Of a DNA stretch of 55,169 nucleotides, positions 35,210-42,492 are shown in pieces. Made by a program: the position numbers and the translations under genes. The notes under the pieces were generated by a model, which saw only the letters and a list, made by a program, of their open reading frames with translations, made no database searches and was not told where the DNA came from. Source of the stretch: an uncultured Ruminococcus sp. (lineage in GTDB: Bacteria > Bacillota > Clostridia > Oscillospirales > Ruminococcaceae); the NCBI GenBank assembly GCA_900543105.1, contig UQQA01000004.1:1-55169 (forward strand), in the 5' to 3' direction. Each line of letters starts with the position of its first letter. Position 1 is the first letter of the stretch.

Positions 35210-35274
35210 AATATTGCTTCGTATATATTTTTGCGGAGATTAACCGCTCCGCTCGGTTATGTGTTTTGGATATA

Positions 35275-35628
35275 TTACCAAACATAAACGTCATTTAAAT
35301 CTTCATCAACATCATTGTTGATATAATACCACGGTGAATCCATATACCATGTCTTGGCGATTGCTTCGCCGTTTTCTTCTTCAATATCTTTGTAGCTGCT
35401 CATTTCATCTTCAACGAGTTCAAAATCAATTTGCATACCAAGTTCTTTTGCCGCTGCGAAACGGTGGTGCATATCTATCATGATATATAACTCGTTTCCG
35501 TCTGAATCTTGAAGAAAAGATCTGATTACTGGAATTGTAATAGCTGTAGTGCCGTTTGCTTTAAATTCTGCAATCTTTTCTTCCATAATCTCATCATCTA
35601 AGTATTTCTGTGAGCTAATAACTGTCAT
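35275..35628 (-). CDS. ParB-like nuclease-domain protein
   Basis: The 117-residue protein is a stand-alone ParB N-terminal-like domain, with MIDMHHRFAAAKELG matching the GxHRxxAAK loop of ParB. It lacks the helix-turn-helix of a true ParB. Such proteins may be nucleases or NTP-binding regulators. It is driven by a consensus promoter at 35687-35715 and is followed by the small acidic protein gene. Its function is inferred only from the fold. Confidence 0.65.
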   Translation of the reverse strand: MTVISSQKYLDDEIMEEKIAEFKANGTTAITIPVIRSFLQDSDGNELYIMIDMHHRFAAAKELGMQIDFELVEDEMSSYKDIEEENGEAIAKTWYMDSPWYYINNDVDEDLNDVYVW

Positions 35629-35634
35629 AATTTT

Positions 35635-35663
35635 ACCTCTTGTCTTTCTACCTGTCGGTGTTT
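35635..35663 (-). repeat. duplicated 29-bp leader, copy B
   Basis: It is identical to copy A except for two transitions and contains the Shine-Dalgarno of the ParB-like gene. Confidence 0.7.
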
Positions 35664-35686
35664 GTGTTGTTCTTTACTGTACTTAT

Positions 35687-35715
35687 ATTATAGCATACTG
35701 TTAGCAGTATGTCAA
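35687..35715 (-). promoter_or_regulatory. consensus promoter with internal operator
   Basis: On the minus strand TTGACA (35715-35710), a 17-base spacer and TATAAT (35692-35687) are all perfect. The spacer holds the inverted repeat CATACTG-CTAA-CAGTATG (35694-35711 on the plus strand), an operator-like site. It drives the ParB-like gene leftwards. Confidence 0.85.
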
Positions 35716-35807
35716 TGGTTTTCTGAAAATTATTTACAGTTTGTATGAATATACAAATATTGTCAACATAAGCTTTATATTTTCAAAATAATGTCAATAG
35801 CCAAATA

Positions 35808-35845
35808 TAAAAAATAACCCCTGATTTACAGCATAATCAGAGGTT
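35808..35845 (-). terminator. terminator of the XRE-ImmA-PIN operon
   Basis: The stem AACCTCTGATT / AATCAGGGGTT (minus strand, one mismatch) is followed by ATTTTTT. It lies about 48 bases after the PIN gene stop. Confidence 0.7.
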
Positions 35846-35892
35846 TTAAGTATTCAATTTTTTCTTTGCTCTAAGCCATTAGTATGCAGCTA

Positions 35893-36423
35893 TTATTTCT
35901 TTGATAGAAATTCGGTAAATGAATCTGCACCCAATTTCCTCCGTTTCTTCATCATAGATGACCATATAGCGTTGCCCTCATCTTCGGTTATCAATCCCTT
36001 TTCAAGAGCTTCGGCTAAAATATCTCCTGTTGTGATATGTTTGAGTCCGAACTTTTCTATGTAGAAGCTTATATCTCTTAAATTGTTGCTTGCAAGAATG
36101 CCGTCCTTTTCTTTTGCCAAGGCTATTGAAGCGGCTTCACCGTCACCGATGATCTTATAGCCGTTTTTGGGGTCAGTCGTCATCTGAACATAGAGCTGAT
36201 ACTCACTTGAAGAAATATCCATATCGTATATCTCAGCATCTCCTGATTCTATCAATGTGTCTATACGTTGTTTAAGATGTGAAACACATGGATTTGAAAG
36301 CTCCTTGTATGTCTGCTTTGGAATAATGATTCTTCGGGAATAGAGCTGAACGAGAAGATTCTGACCGTTGACCCATAAAAAAGCAGAGATGCAGTCACTA
36401 TCGAAAAAGAGTGAATCAGTCAT
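35893..36423 (-). CDS. PIN-like domain protein (DUF3368-like)
   Basis: The 176-residue protein looks like a PIN-fold RNase: acidic residues in FFDSDCISAFLW at the N-terminus, KQTYKEL in the middle, and GDGEAASIALAKEKDGILASNN later. ATG 36423 is chosen because it overlaps the ImmA-like stop by 8 bases; a longer frame lies within that gene. It is the third gene of an XRE-protease-PIN operon. It may be a toxin or RNA-processing enzyme controlled by the other two. Confidence 0.7.
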   Translation of the reverse strand: MTDSLFFDSDCISAFLWVNGQNLLVQLYSRRIIIPKQTYKELSNPCVSHLKQRIDTLIESGDAEIYDMDISSSEYQLYVQMTTDPKNGYKIIGDGEAASIALAKEKDGILASNNLRDISFYIEKFGLKHITTGDILAEALEKGLITEDEGNAIWSSMMKKRRKLGADSFTEFLSKK

Positions 36424-37162
36424 TAAGCTCCTCCTCTTCCGCTTCATCACCGTAAACAAGGTCCGGTCTGAAAGCTTCAAGTAGAAGCTGATCATATTTT
36501 CCGTCCGAGATAATGCCATTATCAAGCAGCTCCTGCGCCTGCTTGATATAATAGCCGTATGTCCTGCGCTCTTTTTCGGAACGTGACGGTTTATACAGTG
36601 ATGTGTCAAAGCCGAGCATGGCAGCCGTTCGGGTAACATTTCGGCGGTATTCATCAAACTGTTTTTGATCTATATACTTTTCATTTAATAATCTGTAAAG
36701 CATTGCCTGATGACTTACTCTGTAGTACTGCTCCAGTTGAATGACCTTTTCAAGGGGTACGGGTTCGCCGTCTTTTTTTATTACTTCTTCTCCAAGCGGC
36801 ATTAAAAAAAATGAAGCAAACCAGTCTGCTTTTTGCTCTGTTTCATTGCCGATTCCAATGGCTTTTTTGCATATTATACTGCTCTGATCGTTATCATAGT
36901 AGTAATGATACAGCTCATGAGCGATCGAAAAATTCTGTCTGCCAACTGACATAGATGAATTTATAGCAATAATAGTGTCTTTACCGATTTTTACGCACAT
37001 ACCGCTGATATTATCGCCCATTGGATAAAGGACAAGCGAAAGGTGTTCTATATTCTGAACAACAGCAAAAACATCTATTGGAGAAACATCACTTTCACCG
37101 AGTTTTTTTCTCGCTGCAATAGCCTGCTGAAATATTTCCAATCTATCAATCATATCATTCAC
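36416..37162 (-). CDS. ImmA/IrrE-type metalloprotease
   Basis: The 248-residue protein has the zinc motif AHELYHYYYD (HExxH at residues 82-86) and the third-ligand region ETEQKADWFASFFLMP, typical of ImmA/IrrE proteases. In ICEBs1 such a protease cleaves the XRE-type repressor ImmR and switches the element on; here it overlaps an XRE gene by 8 bases. The C-terminal 100 residues are extra and may sense a signal or bind the PIN protein. The switch role is inferred. Confidence 0.85.
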   Translation of the reverse strand: MNDMIDRLEIFQQAIAARKKLGESDVSPIDVFAVVQNIEHLSLVLYPMGDNISGMCVKIGKDTIIAINSSMSVGRQNFSIAHELYHYYYDNDQSSIICKKAIGIGNETEQKADWFASFFLMPLGEEVIKKDGEPVPLEKVIQLEQYYRVSHQAMLYRLLNEKYIDQKQFDEYRRNVTRTAAMLGFDTSLYKPSRSEKERRTYGYYIKQAQELLDNGIISDGKYDQLLLEAFRPDLVYGDEAEEEELND

Positions 37163-37475
37163 CTGTTTTTTCAGTCATAAAATTTGCATTCAAAGCTATC
37201 TTGTTTATGAAAGCTATTGTTTGCAAATCTTCATCTGTCAAGTCGCTTGCTCGGAATGCAAGAGCGGTTGACGGAATGGCTGCATTGTTTGAAAAAGATG
37301 ATACGGGGACGCCAAACAATGCGGAAAGACTGTCCAACATATCCGATGTCAATGACCGTTCACCCTTTTCAATTTTTGAAACCATACTCTGATCAACACC
37401 TAAAAAGTCTGCAATATTCTTCTGAGTATATCCGCTGTTTTCACGGAACTCTTTAATTTTGCCATTAATACTCAT
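37155..37475 (-). CDS. XRE-family regulator
   Basis: The 106-residue protein carries a classical helix-turn-helix (about 6-62, SGYTQKNIADFLGVDQSMVSKIEKGER). The C-terminal tail is short. It probably represses its own promoter and perhaps others, and is the likely target of the overlapping metalloprotease. A perfect TTGACA-17-TATAAT promoter precedes it. Confidence 0.85.
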   Translation of the reverse strand: MSINGKIKEFRENSGYTQKNIADFLGVDQSMVSKIEKGERSLTSDMLDSLSALFGVPVSSFSNNAAIPSTALAFRASDLTDEDLQTIAFINKIALNANFMTEKTGE

Positions 37476-37509
37476 ATTAAGTTCCCCCTCAATCAGTTCT
37501 TAATATATT

Positions 37510-37538
37510 ATTATATAGCATAGTTGTCATATTGTCAA
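37510..37538 (-). promoter_or_regulatory. promoter of the XRE-ImmA-PIN operon
   Basis: Minus-strand TTGACA (37538-37533), 17-base spacer and TATAAT (37515-37510) are perfect. The direct repeat TTGTCAT-ATTGTCA overlaps the -35 and may be the XRE operator. Confidence 0.8.
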
Positions 37539-37594
37539 TACATTTTTATATAAAAAATATGACGGGAAAACGTGGCATTTATCTGTCCGTGTAT

Positions 37595-37993
37595 TTACAC
37601 ATAATCCAGCTCATCTGCATTGCAGAACAAGATCATTTTGGAAAATGCCCACAGCCACATGGTCGCAAAAGTAAAAGCAATAGACAGTGCCTGAAAAATA
37701 ACAGGAAGAAATTGAAAAAAGACTTCCAAACCTATTATAAGCAGCAGTAAAATGATAGTGTTTTTTAATGAATCAATTTTTCCGTTATCTATAAGTTCCC
37801 AAACTGCTTGGATAATAACGCCGCCTAACGTCATTGCAGAAAATACTTTTCCAATGGCTGATACTATTGCACTGCCGACCTGAAAAAAGGTTACTACTGT
37901 ATGATTAAATCCCCATATGACAGAAGTGAGCAGTGCGATAATCACAAATAAGACAAGCCGAAAGGGAAAAGATACTATTTTAATGATTGTCAT
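37595..37993 (-). CDS. small membrane protein, unknown
   Basis: The 132-residue protein has three to four hydrophobic segments (about 8-27, 35-60, 78-95, 100-122). Its gene overlaps the zinc-ribbon gene upstream by 4 bases (ATGA-type), so the two are coupled. It is the last gene of the long leftward operon that contains parA and parB. No family is recognised. Confidence 0.6.
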   Translation of the reverse strand: MTIIKIVSFPFRLVLFVIIALLTSVIWGFNHTVVTFFQVGSAIVSAIGKVFSAMTLGGVIIQAVWELIDNGKIDSLKNTIILLLLIIGLEVFFQFLPVIFQALSIAFTFATMWLWAFSKMILFCNADELDYV

Positions 37994-38301
37994 TTTTTCT
38001 CCCTCTTTTCAAAGTAACATAATCCATTTTCGTCACTGACAAATATGTATTCCTTTTTGTTATAACCTCCCCACACTTTTTGGCAGGAAAGGCATTTGTA
38101 CTTTGTGATCCTCATCGTTGGTTCAATGCTCATATCACCTAACATTGCCCCGATTCGATTGCTTTTATCTTCAATATCAATGCCATTTTCACGCAAACAA
38201 TGTTCGGATACATAGCTATATGTCGTTACAAGTGTTCCCATTACAGGAGTACTGCCACAATATGGGCATTTAACTAAATTCGGTTTAGTTTTTTCTTTCA
38301 T
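37990..38301 (-). CDS. zinc-ribbon protein, Lar-like
   Basis: The 103-residue protein has two CxxC pairs (KCPYCGSTP and KCLSCQKVW) that would bind zinc, with a helical insert between them. The layout resembles Lar-type restriction-alleviation proteins, but the resemblance is short. A parS-like palindrome sits in its leader, followed by GAAAGGA as ribosome binding site. Confidence 0.6.
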   Translation of the reverse strand: MKEKTKPNLVKCPYCGSTPVMGTLVTTYSYVSEHCLRENGIDIEDKSNRIGAMLGDMSIEPTMRITKYKCLSCQKVWGGYNKKEYIFVSDENGLCYFEKREKK

Positions 38302-38319
38302 TCTATTTTCCTTTCAGAG

Positions 38320-38336
38320 TGTGTCACCGTGACACA
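38320..38336. promoter_or_regulatory. parS-like palindrome, copy 7
   Basis: TGTGTCAC-C-GTGACACA, perfect. It is embedded in a 32-bp block (38305-38336) that is repeated exactly at 38842-38873. Confidence 0.75.
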
Positions 38337-38343
38337 TTTAAAT

Positions 38344-38838
38344 TTACTTTTGATTTTCACCTGAATCTCTCAACAAATCTTTGCTGTCAAAGTAATCACC
38401 GATGTTATAGGAATTATAAATATCTTCGCTTACATCAAAAGAATTGTTTCCTTGATGTGTTTTGCCCTCATATTCAAATTCTCCTCTGATATATATACGG
38501 TAAACTGTAGGAACATAGCTTTGGTTATTGTTAAAGCCGTAACCGAATTTTCCGTTATAATAAACCAGTCCTCCATCGCTTTTTGTGTGACCGTTAATTA
38601 TTTCCTTATCCGTAATAATTCCTGCTGAAACGCTCGCTTTGGAGTTGTAGCTTACTTTTTCACCTAAGAGTTTAAAACATTTTGATATTCCAAACAAACT
38701 TGAAACCAACACAAGAATAAGTATTACTATCTTAATTATGTCGAAAACAAGGTCGGCGTCGAAAAAAGAATAAAAAGGTGATTCTCTTTTTTCTTCATTT
38801 ACATCAGTAGTGTCGTTCATATTATCAATTTTTCTCAT
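38344..38838 (-). CDS. membrane protein with extracytoplasmic beta domain
   Basis: The 164-residue protein has one membrane segment (about 33-50, IVILILVLVSSLFGI) and a C-terminal domain rich in Tyr and Gly (YRIYIRGEFEYEGKTH) like DUF3592-type domains. It resembles in layout the protein at 40743-41372. The function is unknown. Confidence 0.6.
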   Translation of the reverse strand: MRKIDNMNDTTDVNEEKRESPFYSFFDADLVFDIIKIVILILVLVSSLFGISKCFKLLGEKVSYNSKASVSAGIITDKEIINGHTKSDGGLVYYNGKFGYGFNNNQSYVPTVYRIYIRGEFEYEGKTHQGNNSFDVSEDIYNSYNIGDYFDSKDLLRDSGENQK

Positions 38839-38856
38839 TTCATTTTCCTTTCAGAG

Positions 38857-38873
38857 TGTGTCACCGTGACACA
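38857..38873. promoter_or_regulatory. parS-like palindrome, copy 8, overlapping parB stop
   Basis: TGTGTCAC-C-GTGACACA, perfect. The parB stop codon (38861-38863) lies inside the palindrome. Confidence 0.75.
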
Positions 38874-39772
38874 CTCTCAAAATATTCATTTAACAGACGT
38901 GAGGACAGCTCATCAAGTTCACTGTCGGACAGAGAAATGTTATACTTTTTGCGTAACTTTGCGTACATATCAACTGTTGGCTTCTTATCTTCCTTAGCTG
39001 TGAGAACAGCAAGAATATCTTCTGCTTCTACCAGTCCGCTGTTGCTCTCTGTAAAGCTTCTGATACGCTTTGCAAGACCGACAGACAATCTTACCTTTGC
39101 TTCGCTCAGAGCTTGATATAGAGCGAGCTGAACGTCCGTATCAAGCTTTGCGATATAATCAACCGCACCGATATTGATAATACCTGTGTCGGTCATATCC
39201 TGCAATTCGGGAATAAGGCGGTTCACATCGAGATAGCGGTACATCGTTTTTCGGGATACATCAAACTTGACTGCTATTTCTCCTGCTGTAGTCTCATCAT
39301 CGTTTCTAAGCTGCATATATCTTGCAAAGATTTTGCCATATTCGCTTGGCAGCGTTTTGTCTCTCTGAATGTTGCTTTCGGTAAGAATCCTGAAAACTTC
39401 ATCGTCCGAATAGTCCTTAACAATGCATGGCACTGAGATCTGATTGAGAGATTTAGCCGCTTCATATCTATGATGACCGCAAATCACTTCGTATAAATCG
39501 CCCTTTGGTCTGACACGCAAAGGGGTAATAATGCCGATATCCATTGCACTTGCCGCTATCTGTTCAACCTTTTTGGGATTGATCTTGTACGGCTGACCGC
39601 CGTTCTTATCCATATACGGCTTCAAGCGAGAAAGTTCAATGACCGTGATTTTCTCTTTGCCGCCCCATACATCAGAATAGCTTTCCTCCAGTTCGGTCGG
39701 GATACTATCCTCAACCTTATCTTCAATAGCCTTACGGCTGTTTTTCATAGCTGTAAAGTCTATCTTACCCAT
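38861..39772 (-). CDS. ParB/Spo0J family DNA-binding protein
   Basis: The 303-residue protein has the ParB N-terminal domain (about 40-140). It includes the CTP-binding-type motifs GHHRYEAAK (99-107) and ESNIQRDKTLPSE (132-144), a central helix-turn-helix (about 162-182, GEIAVKFDVSRKTMYRYL) and a C-terminal helical part. ParB proteins load on parS, slide, and aid partition or repress genes. The ten palindromes of this element closely resemble parS and are its likely sites. AGGAGG precedes the ATG. Confidence 0.9.
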   Translation of the reverse strand: MGKIDFTAMKNSRKAIEDKVEDSIPTELEESYSDVWGGKEKITVIELSRLKPYMDKNGGQPYKINPKKVEQIAASAMDIGIITPLRVRPKGDLYEVICGHHRYEAAKSLNQISVPCIVKDYSDDEVFRILTESNIQRDKTLPSEYGKIFARYMQLRNDDETTAGEIAVKFDVSRKTMYRYLDVNRLIPELQDMTDTGIINIGAVDYIAKLDTDVQLALYQALSEAKVRLSVGLAKRIRSFTESNSGLVEAEDILAVLTAKEDKKPTVDMYAKLRKKYNISLSDSELDELSSRLLNEYFESVSR

Positions 39773-39865
39773 TGCATTTACCTCCTGTTATCATAAGCTT
39801 AGTAGAATCAAAATAATTTTCGTCCGCATGACTTTTGTAACTTTGTGAAAAAATTCAAATATAAA

Positions 39866-40057
39866 TTATACCTCATAAATTATAATTCCAAGAGAACATA
39901 AATAGATAAAGGTACAAAGGAACAAACAAGCTATAGACAAAAAAGTATGGTAGTGGTATTTAATCATAGAAAAGAAAAAAGAAACCTCATAACGAAAAAA
40001 CGCCCAAGAAATAAAGAAAACACCCAATATGGTTAAAATAGAATCAACGTTAAACAT
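39866..40057 (-). CDS. small two-segment membrane protein
   Basis: The 63-residue protein has two hydrophobic segments (about 6-24 and 36-58). ATG 40057 is chosen because GAGGT lies 6 bases upstream. No family is recognised. Confidence 0.5.
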   Translation of the reverse strand: MFNVDSILTILGVFFISWAFFRYEVSFFFSMIKYHYHTFLSIACLFLCTFIYLCSLGIIIYEV

Positions 40058-40104
40058 TTTATACCTCAATCATAAAATTTTTACAGATAAAGCTCTCATA
40101 TTTA

Positions 40105-40227
40105 CAAATAGTTATCGAATATGTTCAGCTTCTTCACGGAGCATAATAACTCTTTTTCGCAGAAGTTCATTTTCAACTTTGAGCAGTTCAAGCTGTTCAT
40201 CACGAAATTTATCTTTCTGCTTCTTCC
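40105..40227 (-). repeat. 123-bp direct repeat, copy A
   Basis: It is roughly 90% identical to 41420-41542. It carries the coding sequence for a charged coiled coil (KKQKDKFRDEQLELLKVE). Confidence 0.8.
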
Positions 40228-40264
40228 TTTCCCTTTTAAGTCTTTGAATATCATTGTGATTCAT
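40112..40264 (-). CDS. 50-residue coiled-coil protein, paralogue of 41427 product
   Basis: The frame from ATG 40264 to TAA 40112 gives 50 residues, nearly all coiled coil (QRLKRERKKQKDKF then QLELLKVENELLRKR). It equals the C-terminal half of the zinc-finger protein at 41427-41699 without the zinc part. Its start overlaps the end of the gene at 40251-40706. The ribosome binding site is weak. It could be a functional dimer-forming competitor of the full-length protein, or a decayed duplicate. Confidence 0.5.
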   Translation of the reverse strand: MNHNDIQRLKRERKKQKDKFRDEQLELLKVENELLRKRVIMLREEAEHIR

Positions 40265-40706
40265 CATCGTTTTCATCGCTTTTCAGACTAAGTCCGAAAT
40301 ATTTCTTTTCAAGTTCTATAAGACCGGGATATTCGATTTCAAGGCAGTCACAGATAATATCAAGCATTTCCTGCATAGTATTGATTTTTGCGTATTTGCC
40401 TGTTTTGTTGTTGTTCCAATCATCCCACATACTATCGAGCTTTTTATAGTATGGCTTTTCAAGCTCATAGTTGACCGCTGCCATTATCTCATCGAAAACA
40501 TCATCAGCCTCTATAACACATCTTTCGCTTGTGCCGTGATATTCAGCGTGTTCTTTCCATTTAAGCTCATTTACAACGTCCATTACAAATCCGGCAGTTG
40601 CTATGAGCTGCTGCCACTCTGGAACATCATCGTTAAGAAGATACTCCTTGAACTTTCTGAGCTTGTTCACAAGTCCTTCGTTGGCTAATTTGTATCGGTA
40701 ATCCAT
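40251..40706 (-). CDS. acidic soluble protein, unknown
   Basis: The 151-residue acidic helical protein is rich in Asp, Glu and Trp (MWDDWNNNKTGKYAK). No membrane segment or known motif is seen. AGGAGG precedes the ATG. It lies in the parB-parA operon. Confidence 0.6.
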   Translation of the reverse strand: MDYRYKLANEGLVNKLRKFKEYLLNDDVPEWQQLIATAGFVMDVVNELKWKEHAEYHGTSERCVIEADDVFDEIMAAVNYELEKPYYKKLDSMWDDWNNNKTGKYAKINTMQEMLDIICDCLEIEYPGLIELEKKYFGLSLKSDENDDESQ

Positions 40707-40742
40707 AGGTGTTCCTCCTGTTGTGCATAGATTATTTTAGAA

Positions 40743-41372
40743 TCAGGGAACAAGAGCATATATAGCCCAAGCAATTAAAGCGGCTATCGCTGCAATTATT
40801 AAATAGATAATCAACTTATGCTTATGACAAAATACCCATTCGCTTGGGCACTCACCTGATTCGCTCTCAGCGAGACTTAAAGCCTCTTTTGAAGCTTTTT
40901 CTTGGGATAAGGCTCTTGCTGATACTGTTTCTCTGATCACTACCCTGCCGCCAGCTTCCTCAGAAGATCTGACTATGTTGGGATAATCAGCTGTGCATAA
41001 ATAGTAGTCCACAGTATCCCCTACACTAATACTTTCATATTCTGCTTTTGTAACATCAACCATACACTCATCATCAGTTATTATAAGTGTATAACTTTTA
41101 TCGTTTTCGCCTTCGTGCTTAGTTTTGTCTTTAACTACTCCAGTTATTTTTTCTGATGTAAGCGCTCTATCATTCAAAATATTATTCCAATCAGAAACAT
41201 TTTTATCTGCATTTCCAACAATGCTATAGTATATCATAAAGATTGTTAAAAGAAGAATTGCAAATACCCCTGCAAAAAGCGCATAGCCAAAGAAGTCTTT
41301 TACTTTTTTGCCTTTAGTCGGCATTTCTATTGATTCATCATAATATGTTTCTTTTTCCTTGAGTTGATCCAT
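40743..41372 (-). CDS. two-segment membrane protein, unknown
   Basis: The 209-residue protein starts at ATG 41372 (GGGAGG upstream); a longer frame would begin inside the palindrome. Membrane segments lie near 27-50 and 188-208, with an exposed beta-rich region between (SEKITGVVKDKTKHEGEN...YTLIITDDE). The layout resembles the membrane protein at 38344-38838. A parS-like palindrome is in its leader. Confidence 0.6.
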   Translation of the reverse strand: MDQLKEKETYYDESIEMPTKGKKVKDFFGYALFAGVFAILLLTIFMIYYSIVGNADKNVSDWNNILNDRALTSEKITGVVKDKTKHEGENDKSYTLIITDDECMVDVTKAEYESISVGDTVDYYLCTADYPNIVRSSEEAGGRVVIRETVSARALSQEKASKEALSLAESESGECPSEWVFCHKHKLIIYLIIAAIAALIAWAIYALVP

Positions 41373-41391
41373 TTTTTCTTTCCTCCCTGAG

Positions 41392-41408
41392 TGTGTCACC
41401 GTGACACA
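41392..41408. promoter_or_regulatory. parS-like palindrome, copy 9
   Basis: TGTGTCAC-C-GTGACACA, perfect, 20 bases before the ATG of the membrane protein gene. Confidence 0.75.
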
Positions 41409-41419
41409 TGAAAAATATA

Positions 41420-41542
41420 CAAATGGTTATCGGATATGTCCTGCTTCTTCACGGAGCATAAGAACCTTTTTTCGCAGAAGTTCATTTTCAACTTTGAGCA
41501 GTTCAAGCTGTTCATCACGAAATTTATCTTTCTGCTTCTTCC
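41420..41542 (-). repeat. 123-bp direct repeat, copy B
   Basis: Partner of copy A (40105-40227). It encodes the C-terminal coiled coil of the zinc-finger protein. Confidence 0.8.
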
Positions 41543-41699
41543 GCTGCCGAAGATTATAAACCCTAAGAGCTGTTTTCTGACGGTCAGATTCCTTTCGGCA
41601 GTCAGGGCAGTATTTCACACTGATATGACTGTACCAGTCCGCATTATTTACATTAGAAATCATTGCACCGCACCTAACACAATATTTTACATCATTCAT
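41427..41699 (-). CDS. zinc-finger coiled-coil protein
   Basis: The 90-residue protein has an N-terminal zinc-binding unit (YCVRCGAM...KYCPDCRKE) followed by a strongly charged coiled coil (about 45-90). Such small proteins may dimerise and bind nucleic acid. It overlaps the gene upstream by 8 bases, so the two are coupled. Its C-terminal half is duplicated at 40112-40264. Confidence 0.65.
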   Translation of the reverse strand: MNDVKYCVRCGAMISNVNNADWYSHISVKYCPDCRKESDRQKTALRVYNLRQRKKQKDKFRDEQLELLKVENELLRKKVLMLREEAGHIR

Positions 41700-42135
41700 A
41701 ATTGGTCTCCCCTCTCCTCGGAACCGGATAGTTTTCGTTACAGTTTTCGTTACAACGTTCGGACATTTTTTGAATTTCTGAGTTCAGGGCAGACCTCAGT
41801 CGGCAGCGTTCGGAATATGCAATTTTGAGTAATTCCTCGGACGTACTGTTGTTTCCGTCAACCCATAAATCATATCTGAATTTGTCACCAACACCATTTA
41901 TCCACTCACACGATATTATCTTTTCATGCTCATCGGGGGAGCAGATCGAAACATCTGTTATCATTTCTTCAATAGTGGAAAGCTTTTCACGCAGTTCACT
42001 TAGATATTCAATTTGATCCGAAATGTGCTGAAAATCTATATCACCGTTTTCTTCAGACCTTTTATTATGATTGTGAATTCTATACAATCCGTAAATAATT
42101 GCGGTACAATATAAAAAACATATAATTATATCCAT
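41692..42135 (-). CDS. membrane-anchored coiled-coil protein
   Basis: The 147-residue protein has an N-terminal membrane segment (about 2-18, IIICFLYCTAIIYGLY) and a helical cytoplasmic domain. GAGGAAAG precedes the ATG. That ribosome binding site region overlaps the -35 box of the rightward small RNA promoter. No family is recognised. Confidence 0.55.
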   Translation of the reverse strand: MDIIICFLYCTAIIYGLYRIHNHNKRSEENGDIDFQHISDQIEYLSELREKLSTIEEMITDVSICSPDEHEKIISCEWINGVGDKFRYDLWVDGNNSTSEELLKIAYSERCRLRSALNSEIQKMSERCNENCNENYPVPRRGETNYE

Positions 42136-42150
42136 AATTCATCTTTCCTC

Positions 42151-42179
42151 TTGACGAAAGGTGAACGATACGATATAAT
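42151..42179 (+). promoter_or_regulatory. rightward promoter of small RNA
   Basis: TTGACG (42151-42156), 17-base spacer and TATAAT (42174-42179). An inverted repeat CGATACGA / TCGTATCG (42166-42173 and 42182-42189) flanks the -10 box like an operator. Confidence 0.75.
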
Positions 42180-42185
42180 AGTCGT

Positions 42186-42256
42186 ATCGGACTTTTCGTT
42201 CGTGTTACAGAGCAGAACCGTGAGTGTAGGAGCTTGGCGGTCTGCTCTGTTTTTTT
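42186..42256 (+). ncRNA. candidate 70-nt small RNA
   Basis: A consensus promoter is followed after about 20 bases by a strong intrinsic terminator: ACAGAGCAGA (42207-42216) pairs with TCTGCTCTGT (42241-42250), extended by CCG/CGG, then TTTTTTT. No frame or ribosome binding site fits inside. It points against all flanking genes and is antisense to the spacer between the genes at 42288 and 41692. It may be a counter-transcript regulator of this operon. Confidence 0.65.
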
Positions 42257-42287
42257 AAAGCAATACAACTAATGACTTAATCATACA

Positions 42288-42467
42288 TTAAACCTCATCA
42301 TGTTCGTCGGTCTGATTGGCAGCCGAAGGAATGATTTCTTCTTTTTTCTCATCTTCTTTTTTCTCATTATCATGCCATTTGAGAACATCAAAGACAAAGT
42401 AAATAAATGTAAGAAAGGCGTATATAACTAACGCAAATAAAAGCAATACAACTAAGGACTTAATCAT
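42288..42467 (-). CDS. small single-pass membrane protein
   Basis: The 59-residue protein starts at ATG 42467 (GAGGTG 7 bases upstream). One membrane segment (about 5-27) is followed by an acidic Lys/Glu tail. It lies just after parA in the operon. The family is not recognised. Confidence 0.55.
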   Translation of the reverse strand: MIKSLVVLLLFALVIYAFLTFIYFVFDVLKWHDNEKKEDEKKEEIIPSAANQTDEHDEV

Positions 42468-42492
42468 AATAATCACCTCAAACTTTCCTTTC

